Part shown: piece by piece, positions 1 through 11,100 of the stretch
How the letters are laid out: each line of letters begins with the position of its first letter
How positions within the stretch are numbered: the stretch's first letter is position 1
Assembly: GCA_946965045.2 (NCBI GenBank)
Contig: OX337238.1
Span: 2,294,001 to 2,358,000, forward strand
Reading direction: 5' to 3'
From: Epithemia pelagica
Taxonomy: Eukaryota > Bacillariophyta > Bacillariophyceae > Surirellales > Surirellaceae
Length of the DNA: 64,000 nt
Position numbers and translations under genes: made by a program
Notes under the pieces: generated by a model
What the model saw: only the letters and a program-made list of their open reading frames with translations
Database searches by the model: none
What the model was told of the DNA's origin: nothing

Positions 1-323
1 CTACTACACAACGAGCCAACAGACAAGAACCTGTGTCATGATTCAAGTGTTTTGAGATGGGTGTGCGATGCGCAGCTTCCCCCTGCTTGCTTGCTCGTCC
101 AAACATACCCAACAGCACACTCTTATCTACCAGAACGTAGATCGCCATCTGGGTCAGTTTTATACGGGTTCATGTTGTGTGCAGTCGTACCACATCACAT
201 GGAGAGTGTTCGTAACACAACCACACACAACGAAGAAACCACAAGACAACCAACGAAACAACTCTCGACGATTCGAACCAACTCCTCTCTGCTTTCCATT
301 TGCCATTGGAAAGCCTCATTAGT

Positions 324-1079
324 ATGACAGCAACCGTAGCACATCCGAAAAGCATCCTAGTTACTTCACGATGTTCGTCTCGCTACAGCGATGACCGCTC
401 GTCTCCGATCAAGGCTTCCAGCGGTTCGAATTCGTGCAACATTACAATGACCATGGCCGGTCCATCTCCAGTACTCCTTACGGGGAAACTAAAGAACCTG
501 CGGAACTACTATGCACGAAGGCGTCCAACGCTCAAACCTCCCACTCCGGTGTTGATTGTCTCTTCACCGGAGTCCACTCGAGTTCGGTTCCGTCCTCGTG
601 TCTTTATCCGTGAAATTCCCAATCGCAAGGACTACAGCAAAGCGGACAAGCGAGCCATATGGATGCCTCGTCAAGAACTCAAGAAGTTGATCCTCAAGAA
701 CCACACTGAGTTTTCCTTTGAAGGTCGAGACTGGCGGAATGCACCCGAAGAAGACCAATTTGGAACCGATGAGGACGGACAATTGCTTCATCCGGTACAT
801 TTGGCATTGAAGAAGAAGAAGCGGGCTCCACAACCACAGCAAGTGTCTGCGGCGTCGACTCCTTGTTCCTCATCAACAGCTGTGATTCCCTCACTGGCTC
901 CCAGGAAACGGAAAAGCAACGCTGTTGCCGGCAAAAACCGACGTTGCCTACGAAGACTTCCTCTGAGTTATCAAAACACCAATGCTGCGGTGATTGAGGA
1001 TGATGAAGAAACAAGTGACGAGGAAGAAGAGGAACTAGTTCCGGAACTGAAACGAGCGCGCATTCAACCCGCCTGCTAG
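324..1079 (+). CDS. Diatom-type protein with DYS-KR-AxW domain, acidic C-terminus
   Basis: An intact 251-codon frame. The first ATG in the frame is at 324; the frame is open a little further upstream but only with TTG. Residues about 90-140 carry a block reading V-R-F-R-P-R-V-F-I-R-E-I-P-N-R-x-D-Y-S followed by K-R-A-I-W. This resembles a short domain (V-x-F-x-x-x-V then DYT/S then AxW) that recurs in many stramenopile, mostly diatom, proteins of unknown function. The C-terminal half is basic (KKKKRAP, RKRKS), then strongly acidic (DDEETSDEEEEE), then KRAR, so a nuclear location is plausible. The protein contains no enzyme motif that I recognise. It converges with the DHHC gene on the other strand. 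Confidence 0.75.
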   Translation: MTATVAHPKSILVTSRCSSRYSDDRSSPIKASSGSNSCNITMTMAGPSPVLLTGKLKNLRNYYARRRPTLKPPTPVLIVSSPESTRVRFRPRVFIREIPNRKDYSKADKRAIWMPRQELKKLILKNHTEFSFEGRDWRNAPEEDQFGTDEDGQLLHPVHLALKKKKRAPQPQQVSAASTPCSSSTAVIPSLAPRKRKSNAVAGKNRRCLRRLPLSYQNTNAAVIEDDEETSDEEEEELVPELKRARIQPAC

Positions 1080-1576
1080 TAAGGCGGAGGCCATGATGCT
1101 GCCTATGCTGTTTAGCATATGCCCCTATCCAACATGTTGTGCGGTAGCTGTTCTTTTGCGACTTTCATTGTGTTGACAGGATGATGTTGTAACCACTAGT
1201 TTTGTACATTTTTCCAACTTTTTCAATTCCATTCCAACCTAAAACTGGAACAGTGTCATTGCATATCTCTACTGGCGGAGCTCTCAAGATGAAAACCGTG
1301 CGATATTGTTGCTAATAACAGTGCCGTTAAGAAACAGTCCATGGCTTGGTGACTCCGCAGTTGCAGCAACATTTACCGCTGCCATGAACTCTCGGACGAG
1401 GTATTCCTCTTTTGATCCACCAGAAACTCATCCATCGCTAGATGTCGTCAACAAGGAGAGAGAGAGCCTCTGTTGACTGTCCATCCTACAGGAACGCCTT
1501 TGGCAGCACTGTCACAAGTGGAAAATGGGACGGAAGATCGTCGTTTCTCAAAACCCTGTCATGATTCTCTGTCCCC
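1080..1576. other. Convergent intergenic gap, no gene seen
   Basis: About 500 bases between the 3' ends of two convergent genes. I see no convincing frame, RNA gene or repeat; only an AG-rich run (gagagagagag) near 1458-1468. Confidence 0.5.
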
Positions 1577-3191
1577 TTATACGGGCATTCCATAGGAATC
1601 CCTTGTGGCGACGGATCCCACTACAGATCCTGTTCCACCCGAGTCTCGCATTTGCTCTCTCAACAATCGTTGGGGAGTCGAGTAGCCCATCACGACATCG
1701 TAGTCATGGAAAATGGGGTCCAGAGGAAGGGGCCATTGCCACAAGGGTCCAATCCCAAAGACATGTGACAGGGGAATCGGCTCTTCATCGGAATCATTCA
1801 AGGTACCATTGGCCTTTTTCTTGAGTCGATCGATCGTGCCGACGCCGGTAATGATTCCATAGACGACATTCATGAGCATGGAGCTGGTAAACAAAAAGCA
1901 GGCCACACCCAGTATACTCATGAGTCGAACCAGTTGCAACAAGACTATTTGAAATACACAAGATTCGTCGGCACAAAAAAAGTAGTTCCAGCCCAACAAA
2001 GTAAGCGCGTAAACAGAACAAGTCCAAGTATAGACTAAAAACAGTAAGAAATGCTTGAGGTTTCCTGCCCCCACGCAATTGTTCATCCTGAAGAACGACA
2101 TGGTCCAGTTTTTCTATGAGAGGGAAAATTCACCAGTGACAAACTATCCGGAACAATGCTATGACGTACCAGGGACAGTGATGATCCATTCGACTGATAC
2201 ATCGATTGCAGATTCGACAGTGATGGGAGAAGGGTGGCTTGAAGGTTTGACATTGAGAGCACATGCTGAGTTTTTGTGCCGACGACCGTTGTTCTTGGGT
2301 CGGCACTGCTGCTGTGGGGACAGCACCGGGGTCTGTCAAGGATGTTTTCACATGGGAGGCCAAGGCCAATGCGGCCAAAATACTATACGCCATGGCCGCC
2401 GTCGGTGGGATCCCCCCTGTCACAGCCAAAAAGGTCATGGTCAAGGCACTGTACAGCAACAGGACCCACACCAAAAAGGCCATGATGGTACCGGCTGTAT
2501 CGGCTTGATTAAGCCAAATTCCATCTTCGTCCGATGTCCCAAAGCTACAGGACCATGACAAGTCATTAAAGGAATCTTCGTAGTAGAGGGAAGCATCGTC
2601 GGCATTGTTCAACAATGATCCACCTCCAAAGGCCATTCCGGGTCGAGTGGAACAGCACACAGTGCAACACAGGACAGATTGACAAGTTCGCAAGGCTTTT
2701 TGGGCCGCTGTGAAATCTTTGGGCTTTTCCATATCACCACCGCCATAGGTACTCGCAGGGCCGTAACCACCTGCGGTCAAGGATTCGAGACGAGGTGGGA
2801 GCGACTGTTGTTCCGAATAAACAAAAAGAAAATTGCAGAAAGGAATCACCAGTATGTGGTCCATGAGTGCAAACGAATGAGGGTGCATTGAACAGAGGAA
2901 AAACAAGGGATATGACAATGACAAGTGTCAGTAGCTCGTCATTTGTGCATATCCCGAAATTCTTCTGGGAGACGCCATACTTTCCAGCGAACGAGAGAAA
3001 GTCCATCCATGTGAATGTGTGGATTGAAGTCTTTTCAAATTGCTTCCACGTACCGGATCGTCTCGATAGGGAGAATCTCCTCCGATGCGACTACCTCCCG
3101 CTTGCTGTCGTTGTCGCGTCGAGCCAGAGCCATTGTTCATTATAGTCGTCGGTCCATTTTTCGAGTGCATCTGTTGCGTGGAGGCCAGCAT
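1577..3191 (-). CDS. DHHC-type protein S-acyltransferase (palmitoyltransferase)
   Basis: A three-exon minus-strand gene. Exon 2 ends and exon 3 begins inside the catalytic motif: removing the intron 2088-2169 (gtacgt...ttcttcag) joins DHHCPW to MNNCVGAGN, giving the full DHHC cysteine-rich domain ([21 protein letters not shown] upstream). Two membrane segments lie before it ([20 protein letters not shown] and the next hydrophobic run) and two after it, the usual four-TM topology with the active Cys facing the cytosol. The segment after TM4 reads [11 protein letters not shown], a variant of the family's TTxE motif. The first exon, 3191-3054, is joined to 2804 by a proposed 249-nt intron with a strong gtacgt donor; that junction is less certain. 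The model encodes 427 aa. The enzyme would palmitoylate cysteines of membrane-associated proteins at Golgi or other endomembranes. Confidence 0.88.
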
Positions 3192-3624
3192 TGTTTGGGC
3201 TTTGAACGACGGGCCGAGAACCACAGCGCGTTGGAAAACTGATGGGGACTACAGATCTCTTGAGACAAAAAGCTGGTGCAGATTTCGTTTTTCTTCCAAT
3301 GTCCGGACGCTTGGACCAGCCTCGAATCTACCGAAGAAAGGTCCTTGGATGTCGTCCCAAGCGATCTGACTGAAGAATAGAGATCAACAACACCCGCTCC
3401 TCGACAAGAAAAAAAAATAATTTGAATCTATTTTAACGCTGCCGCGCGGACCCACTCTAACGCCTGGGGTACCGTCGACCGACGCGCCCGGCCTGAAAGA
3501 CAGGCGAGGAGACGTAACGACCAGTCGATACCCATCCACATTCACAACTCATTTGCCACACCCCCACGGTGCGCGCTTGTTTGCATAAGTTGCGCGGAGA
3601 TTTTGGGACAGTTTTTGGCCTTGG

Positions 3625-4797
3625 CCTCTCGACTTTGGTCTTGGTCATGATCGAACACGTGCTCTCTTCAGTCCCGTCACCCCTTTTCGTCCCCGCCTTC
3701 GACATGACGTCACATCCACGATCTACACTGTGGACAAACTCCTTCGCGGTTAGGCGCCGTTTTTGCGAGAGGATCGATCTTCGCCCCGCCCACCGCCCAT
3801 GTGACTTTTGCAACAACCACATAAACCACCTGTCTGTTGTTGATGCGTTGCACGACGCTGTTACCTTTTGCGTTTTCAATTCAAGCCTTGGCGTTGCTGC
3901 TTTCTGAGACAATAGAGATAGAAAGAAGAGAGAGCAGCGCAGATCCGAAGAAACCACACAACCATCTCCCTATCCATCCCAGCTGAAACAACAATGCTTT
4001 CTTCCAGCAAAGGTCCTTCGAATGAGGCCGGTGATGTGGACGACATTAATGCAGTGATGTTATTGGATCGTTTAGTATCGGCGACTCTTTCGTCGGACGT
4101 GATTGACTCGTTGCAAGGACTGGAACGAGGCTGACTCCTTCAAATCCTCAAATGTTTCGTCTTGCCAGGTCTCTATTTCGCGCGTCATACTGATTGGAAG
4201 CCACTGGCTTACTATCTCCACGTCCTCTTCAAGCTCAAGCGCACCTTGGCTGTCCATACCCTCTTTCCATTCTTTCAGATGCGCGCTGGTCGATGGATCC
4301 AAAACGATATCTTGCTCCGTTCTTAAGACTTCCCCCTTACCGAGAAGACAGTCCAGCAGATTGAATGCATAGAAACGAGGGACACGAGAAAACAGTGCGT
4401 GAACAAGATCTTCAGCTACAGGAGGGACTATGCACTCTGCCAGAAGCTCACGACCACCTTGCACCCGCGATATATCTTCGATTATCCTTGGAAAGTCAGA
4501 GTAACTTTTCCAAACTGGGTTTTCCCCCGGGTTTAAGTCTTCATCTAGATTCCAGTTTCCGGTCGAAAACGATTCGATTGCAACAGACAAACAAGCCCTT
4601 TCGGCTGTCCTGGGATCTAGTTTGGATTCGACCATCGAAAAAAATGCAGGAGACCGCCTTGCGACGGATAGTGCCTTCAGACCAAGCATCGAATCACTTG
4701 TGAATCTTCCAAGAAACCGTCGAGCCAACAAAGCTGTCGAGAATTGGCACAGTCGTTGGTGTTGTTGGAAGATTCATCTCCCGACAATTCCAAAGTC
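3625..4797 (+). pseudogene. Partial duplicate of golgin promoter and 5' end, interrupted by insertion
   Basis: Bases 3625-4132 and 4704-4797 are near-identical to 7821-8404, the promoter, 5' leader and first codons of the golgin gene at 8171. The copy keeps the start codon (3994) and the leader with only a few substitutions and small indels. After 46 codons it runs into unrelated DNA, where a TGA (4132-4134) is created exactly at the junction. Homology resumes at 4704 (atcttccaag) and stops abruptly at 4797. It is therefore a truncated, non-functional copy that could still be transcribed from an intact-looking promoter. The low divergence suggests a recent event. Confidence 0.85.
4133..4703. 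mobile_element. 571-nt insertion inside the golgin 5' copy
   Basis: The intact locus reads gaggct-t-atcttcc. In the copy, 571 bases stand between gaggct and atcttcc. No terminal inverted repeat or clear target duplication is visible, so the mechanism is unknown (microhomology-mediated insertion or a decayed element). The minus strand is open across the whole insert in one frame, about 190 codons (part of an open frame 4731-4072) with balanced composition, e.g. EDVEIVSQWLPISM and HALFSRVPRFYAFNLL. This suggests captured coding sequence. I do not recognise the protein. Confidence 0.6.
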
Positions 4798-5550
4798 TCC
4801 GTACAGATAAAAGTTACGGGGACATGTACGTGACCACAGACTTTTTGTCGTCATTCGTCATGGCCTTGCTGGTGTGGTTCTTAGCGGGGATCTTTTGTTC
4901 GACGGTACTGCAGAATGATTGCAGATTGCCTTTAACAATATTTTCGAGCCCGTCGTACAACCAGCTCTCGGTGTGCTCATATTGGGAGCAGCCGCCAGTG
5001 CTGTTCTCAAAGATGAAGAACAGAATATAAGTTCAAAGACGGTGCGGGAGATGGCAGTCTTTTTCCGTGTGGCATGAAAAAGAAAAATTTTGTGTGTATG
5101 TCCATGCATCGCCAACTAGAGTTTTTCGACCGGCATGTGGAAAACAAGCAAAGCGCCAGCCAGCGACAAGTAGCATGATCTGTTAACGAGCTAAAATTAT
5201 TCGGTGGCAATCATCTCCCGAGAGATTTAGTCTTCTGATCTTAAGGTTGTTTGTTACGACAGCGTAGAATCTGACAGCTTCCCAATACCATTCTTGATGT
5301 TGTGGATGACCTCGTGGTACGTTGCAAAGGCTTGGACCATTAGGTTGCCGCACTATTATTAGTCACGCTCCAACAGAGAGAGAAAGGGTGGACGTCATGG
5401 ATCGCACGATGAGGGAACAAAGTGGTGACAAGACTGAATGAAGTGAACAAAAAAATAGACTGCCCGTTCCATGCGTTCCTGTGGTGTCATTGTAGTCATC
5501 TCTCACCCAACAAGACACCTTCTTGCCAGTCGGACGGAAAGCTGCAACCA
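4798..5550. other. Non-coding or decayed sequence
   Basis: No complete gene. On the plus strand, about 50 codons ending at the TGA near 5080 read like a coding remnant (VVQPALGVLILGAAASAVLKD) with no start and a stop just upstream. The source gene was not recognised. Confidence 0.4.
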
Positions 5551-7625
5551 CTACCCACTGAGCTTTTTGGAAAGTGATTCAACTGCACGGGTTACCCAAT
5601 CATCTTGTGGATCCTGCTTTGCAGACTGCACTCGCTGCATGTCAAACACAACCGCTCCAATCTGGCCGTCGCTTTTACGATAGATTCCGATATTTCTCCA
5701 GGCCACATCGTCGTGGCGAACTCCCTTGGCCACGTAGTCATTTCTCAACGTGTCCATGATCGCATCCAACTCGGATTGCGTTCGTTCTGGCGCCTGAAAC
5801 CAGGGCATGAGTAGTGCAGTGTTGCCCATAACTTGCAATGTCCGCACCGTCTTTTTCACCGGTGCAAGATGAGAATATGCTACCCTCCACATCTGCATTT
5901 CATGCTTAGCCTTGCGTTCAGCATCTGTGAAGAAGAACTTCAAAACTCCGACAGCATTCCTTGAGCCACCGGTGACTAGAAATGCTCTACCATCCGCACC
6001 AGTGCCAAGGTCTTCCCAAAGGAAAAAATTCTTCACTGTAGCAGAGATGCAGAGATCAAATCGCAAGCTGTTGAACACTGGAGCTCGTTTCCAAGCAGAA
6101 GTTGTTTCATTCGCTAATCGCAATACAGTCCGTGTGCCTACCTGCTGTGCAAGCACCATCTTTCGTATTAAAGACGCCAACACCAAAGGGAGCTCCTGGT
6201 TGTCCCATTGTATGATCTTAGTGCCACAGAAGACGCGCGGGGAGTCGTCTTTGCCCACCTCTTCATCTTTCGGGGGTGGCTTTGAGTCATCAACTACTGG
6301 TAAGGGCGCACAGCCTTTCGCTCTGCTTGGAGTTTCAGGAAGCGGAGGAGAATCTGTCTTGGTTTTGACCATCGCCAGTGCGTCGTCCAAATTCTGCTTT
6401 CGCTTTACCGGAGTGACGTAGGCACCTGGTTTTGGAAGTTTGTCCGTCCTAGCAAGTTCGCTGCTTGATATGTCGTCTAGCCAACATATTCGCCATTCCT
6501 CTTAGGAGGTGAGAATTGCAAAAGGAGTAGAGACGCGAAATACGCTTGACAGATGCACCAGGTGATCGTAAACCTCGCCGAGAATATTTGGGTGAACCAT
6601 CGCAACATCCCCTGGTTGCTTTCCATTGACTGTTCCAATTGGATGGCCATTCACTAGAATCAACATAAAATCTGGGCAATTTTTCATCACCTCGACTTCC
6701 TCTCGAAGTGTTACTTTTCCTTCTGCGCCGATGGCGTCGACGACGTCCATGATAACTCGGTTGACATATTTGTTCACGCCAGCTTCATTGGAATAGCCGC
6801 CAAGGTGACCACGGTCGGTGAGACGGTTCCATATGTTGTCCTTGGGTGACTCTAGTCCACCGAGGTCGGTCAGGATCGCAAAACTGGAAATTGTCAAAGA
6901 GGCCGCCGCATGCTGCTCCTCCGTTGGTACAGACGGGTTTGACGTGAACTTTGTCGTCTCCGAAAGCGGTCCCAGCTCCGGTAATCCGTGGGTAAGAATC
7001 GATCGTTGTTGCCGTTGTTGCTGTCGATTCCGAAGAAAGTATCGCAGTCGAGTTTTTGCTGCCACCCCTTGACACTTAGAATTCCACACAGCTCGTCAAA
7101 CTCCATTTTCTCGGACACATCGACATCCTGCAGCTCAATGCCGTTGTGGCGTGCGGTGTGTTCCCACACAGCCGTTTCGTCGTGCCGCTGCGGCGGAGCA
7201 GGAATAGCAGCAACAACCTCGATGCGGTAGCAATCGCCTTGTGACAACGTCAAGAGACCACCATCCAGGCCGAGTAAAGATTCAAACGTGTCAAATAGAG
7301 GCGGCTCTCCGTTCCTGTCTTGCGCCGCCAGAAAATAGGGCCTCTGCGAAAATCTGGAGGACGGCACAACGGCAAACTCTCCGTCGCCCAGATTTAGTTT
7401 GACAAAGTTGCCACTCTGCGAGACTTGAGCTATGGGTATGATGTCTCCGGACATTGCACAAGTCCCATTATAAATGCAAACAACGAAAGAAGAACAAGGA
7501 ATTGCCACACCAACAACTTCCGCCGTTACTTGTCCTCCTCCATGAGGCGCGGCGATAGACCCAGGTTTTCCAGCGAACACATCCTGCAATGTTGGAGTCG
7601 GAGCGGTCTGTGTCGCACTCCTCAC
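5551..7625 (-). pseudogene. Broken Crinkler-like nuclease + kinase gene
   Basis: Three overlapping minus-strand segments form one degraded gene. Segment 1 (7625 to about 7000) lacks an ATG at its start and encodes a header region. The frame then has to shift near 6990-7010 to continue as ISSFAILTDLGGLESP and KYVNRVIMDVVDAIG. Next comes a PD-(D/E)XK-like nuclease core (CPDFMLILVNGHPIGTVNGKQPG), where the position expected to be Glu in the ExK motif appears to be Asn. An in-frame TAA at 6502-6504 interrupts it, after which the same frame runs to 5551. The last segment is a protein-kinase-like domain: GTGADGRAFLV loop, catalytic HDDVAWRN, and FDM in place of DFG. REase plus kinase tails are known from Crinkler/CR-type effectors and related transposon-linked proteins of stramenopiles; the assignment here is by architecture. 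The breaks suggest a dead copy, though a sequencing error is possible for the single shift. Confidence 0.65.
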
Positions 7626-7820
7626 TCCTCAAGCCGTGTGCCCACTACACGCCAACATCCAACATGGGCCGTTGGGCACATTGGGAGGAGGTCAACATTC
7701 AATGTCCATATTCAATGTCCATAGTGAAGGGGCAAATGTGCTTGATAACGAAACAATGCGGTGCTTACGAGTACGAGTACACGTGGATTGTGGATAACCG
7801 TAGTCAATCCATAGGTCTCC

Positions 7821-8170
7821 ACTTTGGTCTTGGTCATGATCGAACACGGGCTCTCTTCACTTTTCGTCCCGCCTTTCACATGACGTCACATCCACGATCC
7901 ACACTGTGGACAAACTCCTTCGCGGTTGGGCGCCGTTTTTGCGAGAGGATCGATCTTCGCCCCGCCCACCGCCCATGTGACTTTTGCAACAACCACATAA
8001 ACCACCTGTCTGTTGTTGATGCGTTGCACGACGCTGTTACCTTTTGCGTTTTCAATTCAAGCCTTGGCGTTGCTGCTTTCTGAGACAATAGAGATAGAAA
8101 GAAGAGAGAGCAGCGCAGATCCGAAGAAACCACATAACCCATCTCCCTATCTATCCCAGCTGAAACAACA
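7821..8170 (+). promoter_or_regulatory. Promoter and 5' leader of the golgin gene
   Basis: This segment is conserved almost base for base in the upstream duplicate (3625-3993), which marks the extent copied. It contains a tgacgtca palindrome (CRE-like, near 7880) and a purine-rich leader (agagatagaaagaagagagagcagcg) before the ATG at 8171. The functional role of the palindrome is inferred. Confidence 0.45.
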
Positions 8171-11100
8171 ATGCTTTCTTCCAGCAAAGGTCCTTCGAAT
8201 GAGGCCGGTGATGTGGACGACATTAATGCAGTGATGTTATTGGATCGTTTAGTATCGGCGACTCTTTCGTCGGACGTGATTGACTCGTTGCAAGGACTGG
8301 AACGAGGCTTATCTTCCAAGAAACCGTCGAGCCAACAAAGCAGTCGAGAATTGGCACAGTCGTTGGTGTTGTTGGAAGATTCATCTCCCGACAATTCCAA
8401 AGTCTTGACCGTGTTTTGGAAATTGCTGCATCGAGAGCATGCCTTGGTCCGAGACGATCCCGACCAAGCGCAAGATGGAGTGTTGTGGACTTGTCGGATT
8501 TTGTTGCAACTCCTCGAAAAGGAAACGGATCGGGCAGCCAAAACCTTGTTGCAAGAACCGGCGCCTGGACGCATTCTAGAAGCCTTGATGGATGTGGCAG
8601 TGGCCGATCAAGGAACCAGCAGTACACCGGATGACAACAACAATAATAACACAACAGGAGCCTCTTCGCTGTCGCCATATGTTCGTGTCTTGGCCCTTCA
8701 GGCCTTGCATAAATTGTGCACCTTGCAACCTTCCTTGGCCCAAACGCAATTGTTGGGAGCTCCCAATGGTTTGCATCGATTAGGAGATTTGTTGCAAGTG
8801 CAAACAGATGAACAAGTCCGGAACCAGGCCTTGTTGCTGGCGGCCACCCTGGCCGAATGGCCCTCGGTGGCACAGGTTTGGATCTTTTCCAATTTGGCAG
8901 AAGGCTTGATGGAATTAGCGACCAATGGAGAGGAAGATGGAGGCTTGACCAATGGACCAGTCTTGACGCAAGATTGCTGTGCCATTCTACACAACCTTGT
9001 CACGCATGCCAATCCTCTCATGACAGCGGAACTCTTGTTGGGAAGCGCTTCGTTTGGACAAAACATGACGGCATTGTTGGATCTCCGACTGGGACAGCAG
9101 TTTGTTCACCCTGAAACGAGCCCCAACAACAACATCACGAATAGTACAGGAACCATGCCAACCAGCAACGCTGCGGAGGCGGAAGATGACCTGGATGATT
9201 TGATCAAAAGTGCCTCCAATGTCGGTAAGCACAAGACAACGGATGAAGCCATCGAAGGCGCGGGGCCTGTTGCAGTCATGCCTCGCTTGTTGGCTTCGGA
9301 GGAAACCATATTGAGGACGATTCTGGATATTTGGTTCACCTTGTTGCAAGACCAAGAACAGATTCAACAAATGGCGTGGCGTCAACATCCTACCGTGATA
9401 CGAATGATTTGGGAAATGGCCCTGTTGAGTCCGCCGCCCACGCCCCAGACTCCCTATCCCTGTGCCATTCCATCGATTGCCCTGCAACAGTACGCCTTGC
9501 ACGTGGTGGCACAAGTCATGGCCACCGTGTCGGTGAACCAAGTGGATCGTGACCGACTCTTGTACTTGACCTGTACCGGTGGACTGGGTACCACACGTCA
9601 AGAAAAGTACGAAATTAGTCAAGCGGCCCTGCATGTATTGAGACATTCCGCCGACATTGTCTTGACGACGGAAATGATTGCCTTTGCCTTGGCGCCTCCA
9701 CCTCCCGAAGACGAGTCTTCGGAGGGTGCTCCGGGCGCTGCCGCCGCCGTACCCGAACAGGCCATGGTCGTTCCCAAACTCTTATCTACGGTGCATCAAA
9801 ATCTTGCCATTCCCAACGACACATCATTGTCGTCCGAGACAGAGGAGGATCTTCATGCCGTAGGATTGGTGGGTTCTACCTGTGCTTTGAGCCTCTTTTT
9901 GCGCGACGATGTGAGCCGAACTATGTTGCTCAAGCTCATTGAAAAGCAACACCAAGAGCAACTTCCCATGGACAGGAATAGTGATTCCTCGTTTTCCTTT
10001 GTGGATCAATTGTTGCAACGAATCAATCACGAAACAGAGGTGTTGTGGAAGGAAAAGGACAAGAGCAACAACAGCCTTGGTGTGGTCGCAGAGAATGTCC
10101 ATGGTGAAGTCGCTGCTTGCTTGCTACGATTCCTGGCGAGCTGGTGCACACAAGCTCCGGAAGTGGTGTACGCGGTATTGTCCTCGCCGCATGCGACCGT
10201 ATTGTGCAATGTCTACAATCATCAGGATGCTTCCTCGTTGACAACGGCAGGATCCTCTGCGAGTGACCCCCTGTCGTCCATCGTCCTGCCGCAGTTGGCC
10301 GGTCTGATATTGGGTACATGTCTGGCGCAGTTGAAGGATGAAGCCCAAGCAGCGGGATGGACCCGAGAAACCCTGACGCAGATATTGACACGACGTCAAA
10401 TGACCATTTTGCAGCAGCCATTGGGAAGTAATAGTAGTACCAATGCCGTCGATGCTGGATTGCCCTGGTCGTATTCATCCTTTGAACGCACCGTTTTTCG
10501 AGAGTGGAATAAGACCACCTTGTTGTCGGCACGACAAGCCATGGTCCATTTCCTGACGGCCTCGGCATCCGCAAATCAGAGCAAACACCAAGAGGGAGAA
10601 GGCAGAGTGGATGACCACAATCACGTTTCCAATGATTCCTTGACACAAATGGTTACCCAACAAACAACGGAATTAGAAAATCTGCGACAAGAACTGGCCA
10701 AATCCCAATCGGCCCTCGCGGAGAAAGGTAAGAGGCGTGTTCTTGTAGGTTGCGAGGTGCCGTATTCCAGCTCATTCCGGTTTCTATGTACGTGTTTCAT
10801 GGTCCACAGAAAAAGAATTGAGTACTATGCGTCTCCGAGTGGAAAGCACTCCCACGGAATTGGATACCATGGTAAAGGAAACCACGCAACAAAACAGCGA
10901 GCTGCAGAATCAAATAAAAGATTTGGAAGAACGAGACCAAGAAACTCAGTTGAAGCTGACGCAGATGCAAGAAAAGGTGGAAACCGCATATAGTGAAAAG
11001 AATGAAGCGCTTCAACAGGTGGAAACTCTTACACAAGATATGAATTCCTTGACCCAAACATACTCTAATTTGGAACAAGAATTTCAGAGGCAAAAGGAGT

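Noticed and set aside
3457-3957. Minus-strand 166-codon frame and its near-copy at 7876-8574
   Set aside because: Both lie over the golgin promoter and leader and are antisense open frames, present twice only because the DNA is duplicated.
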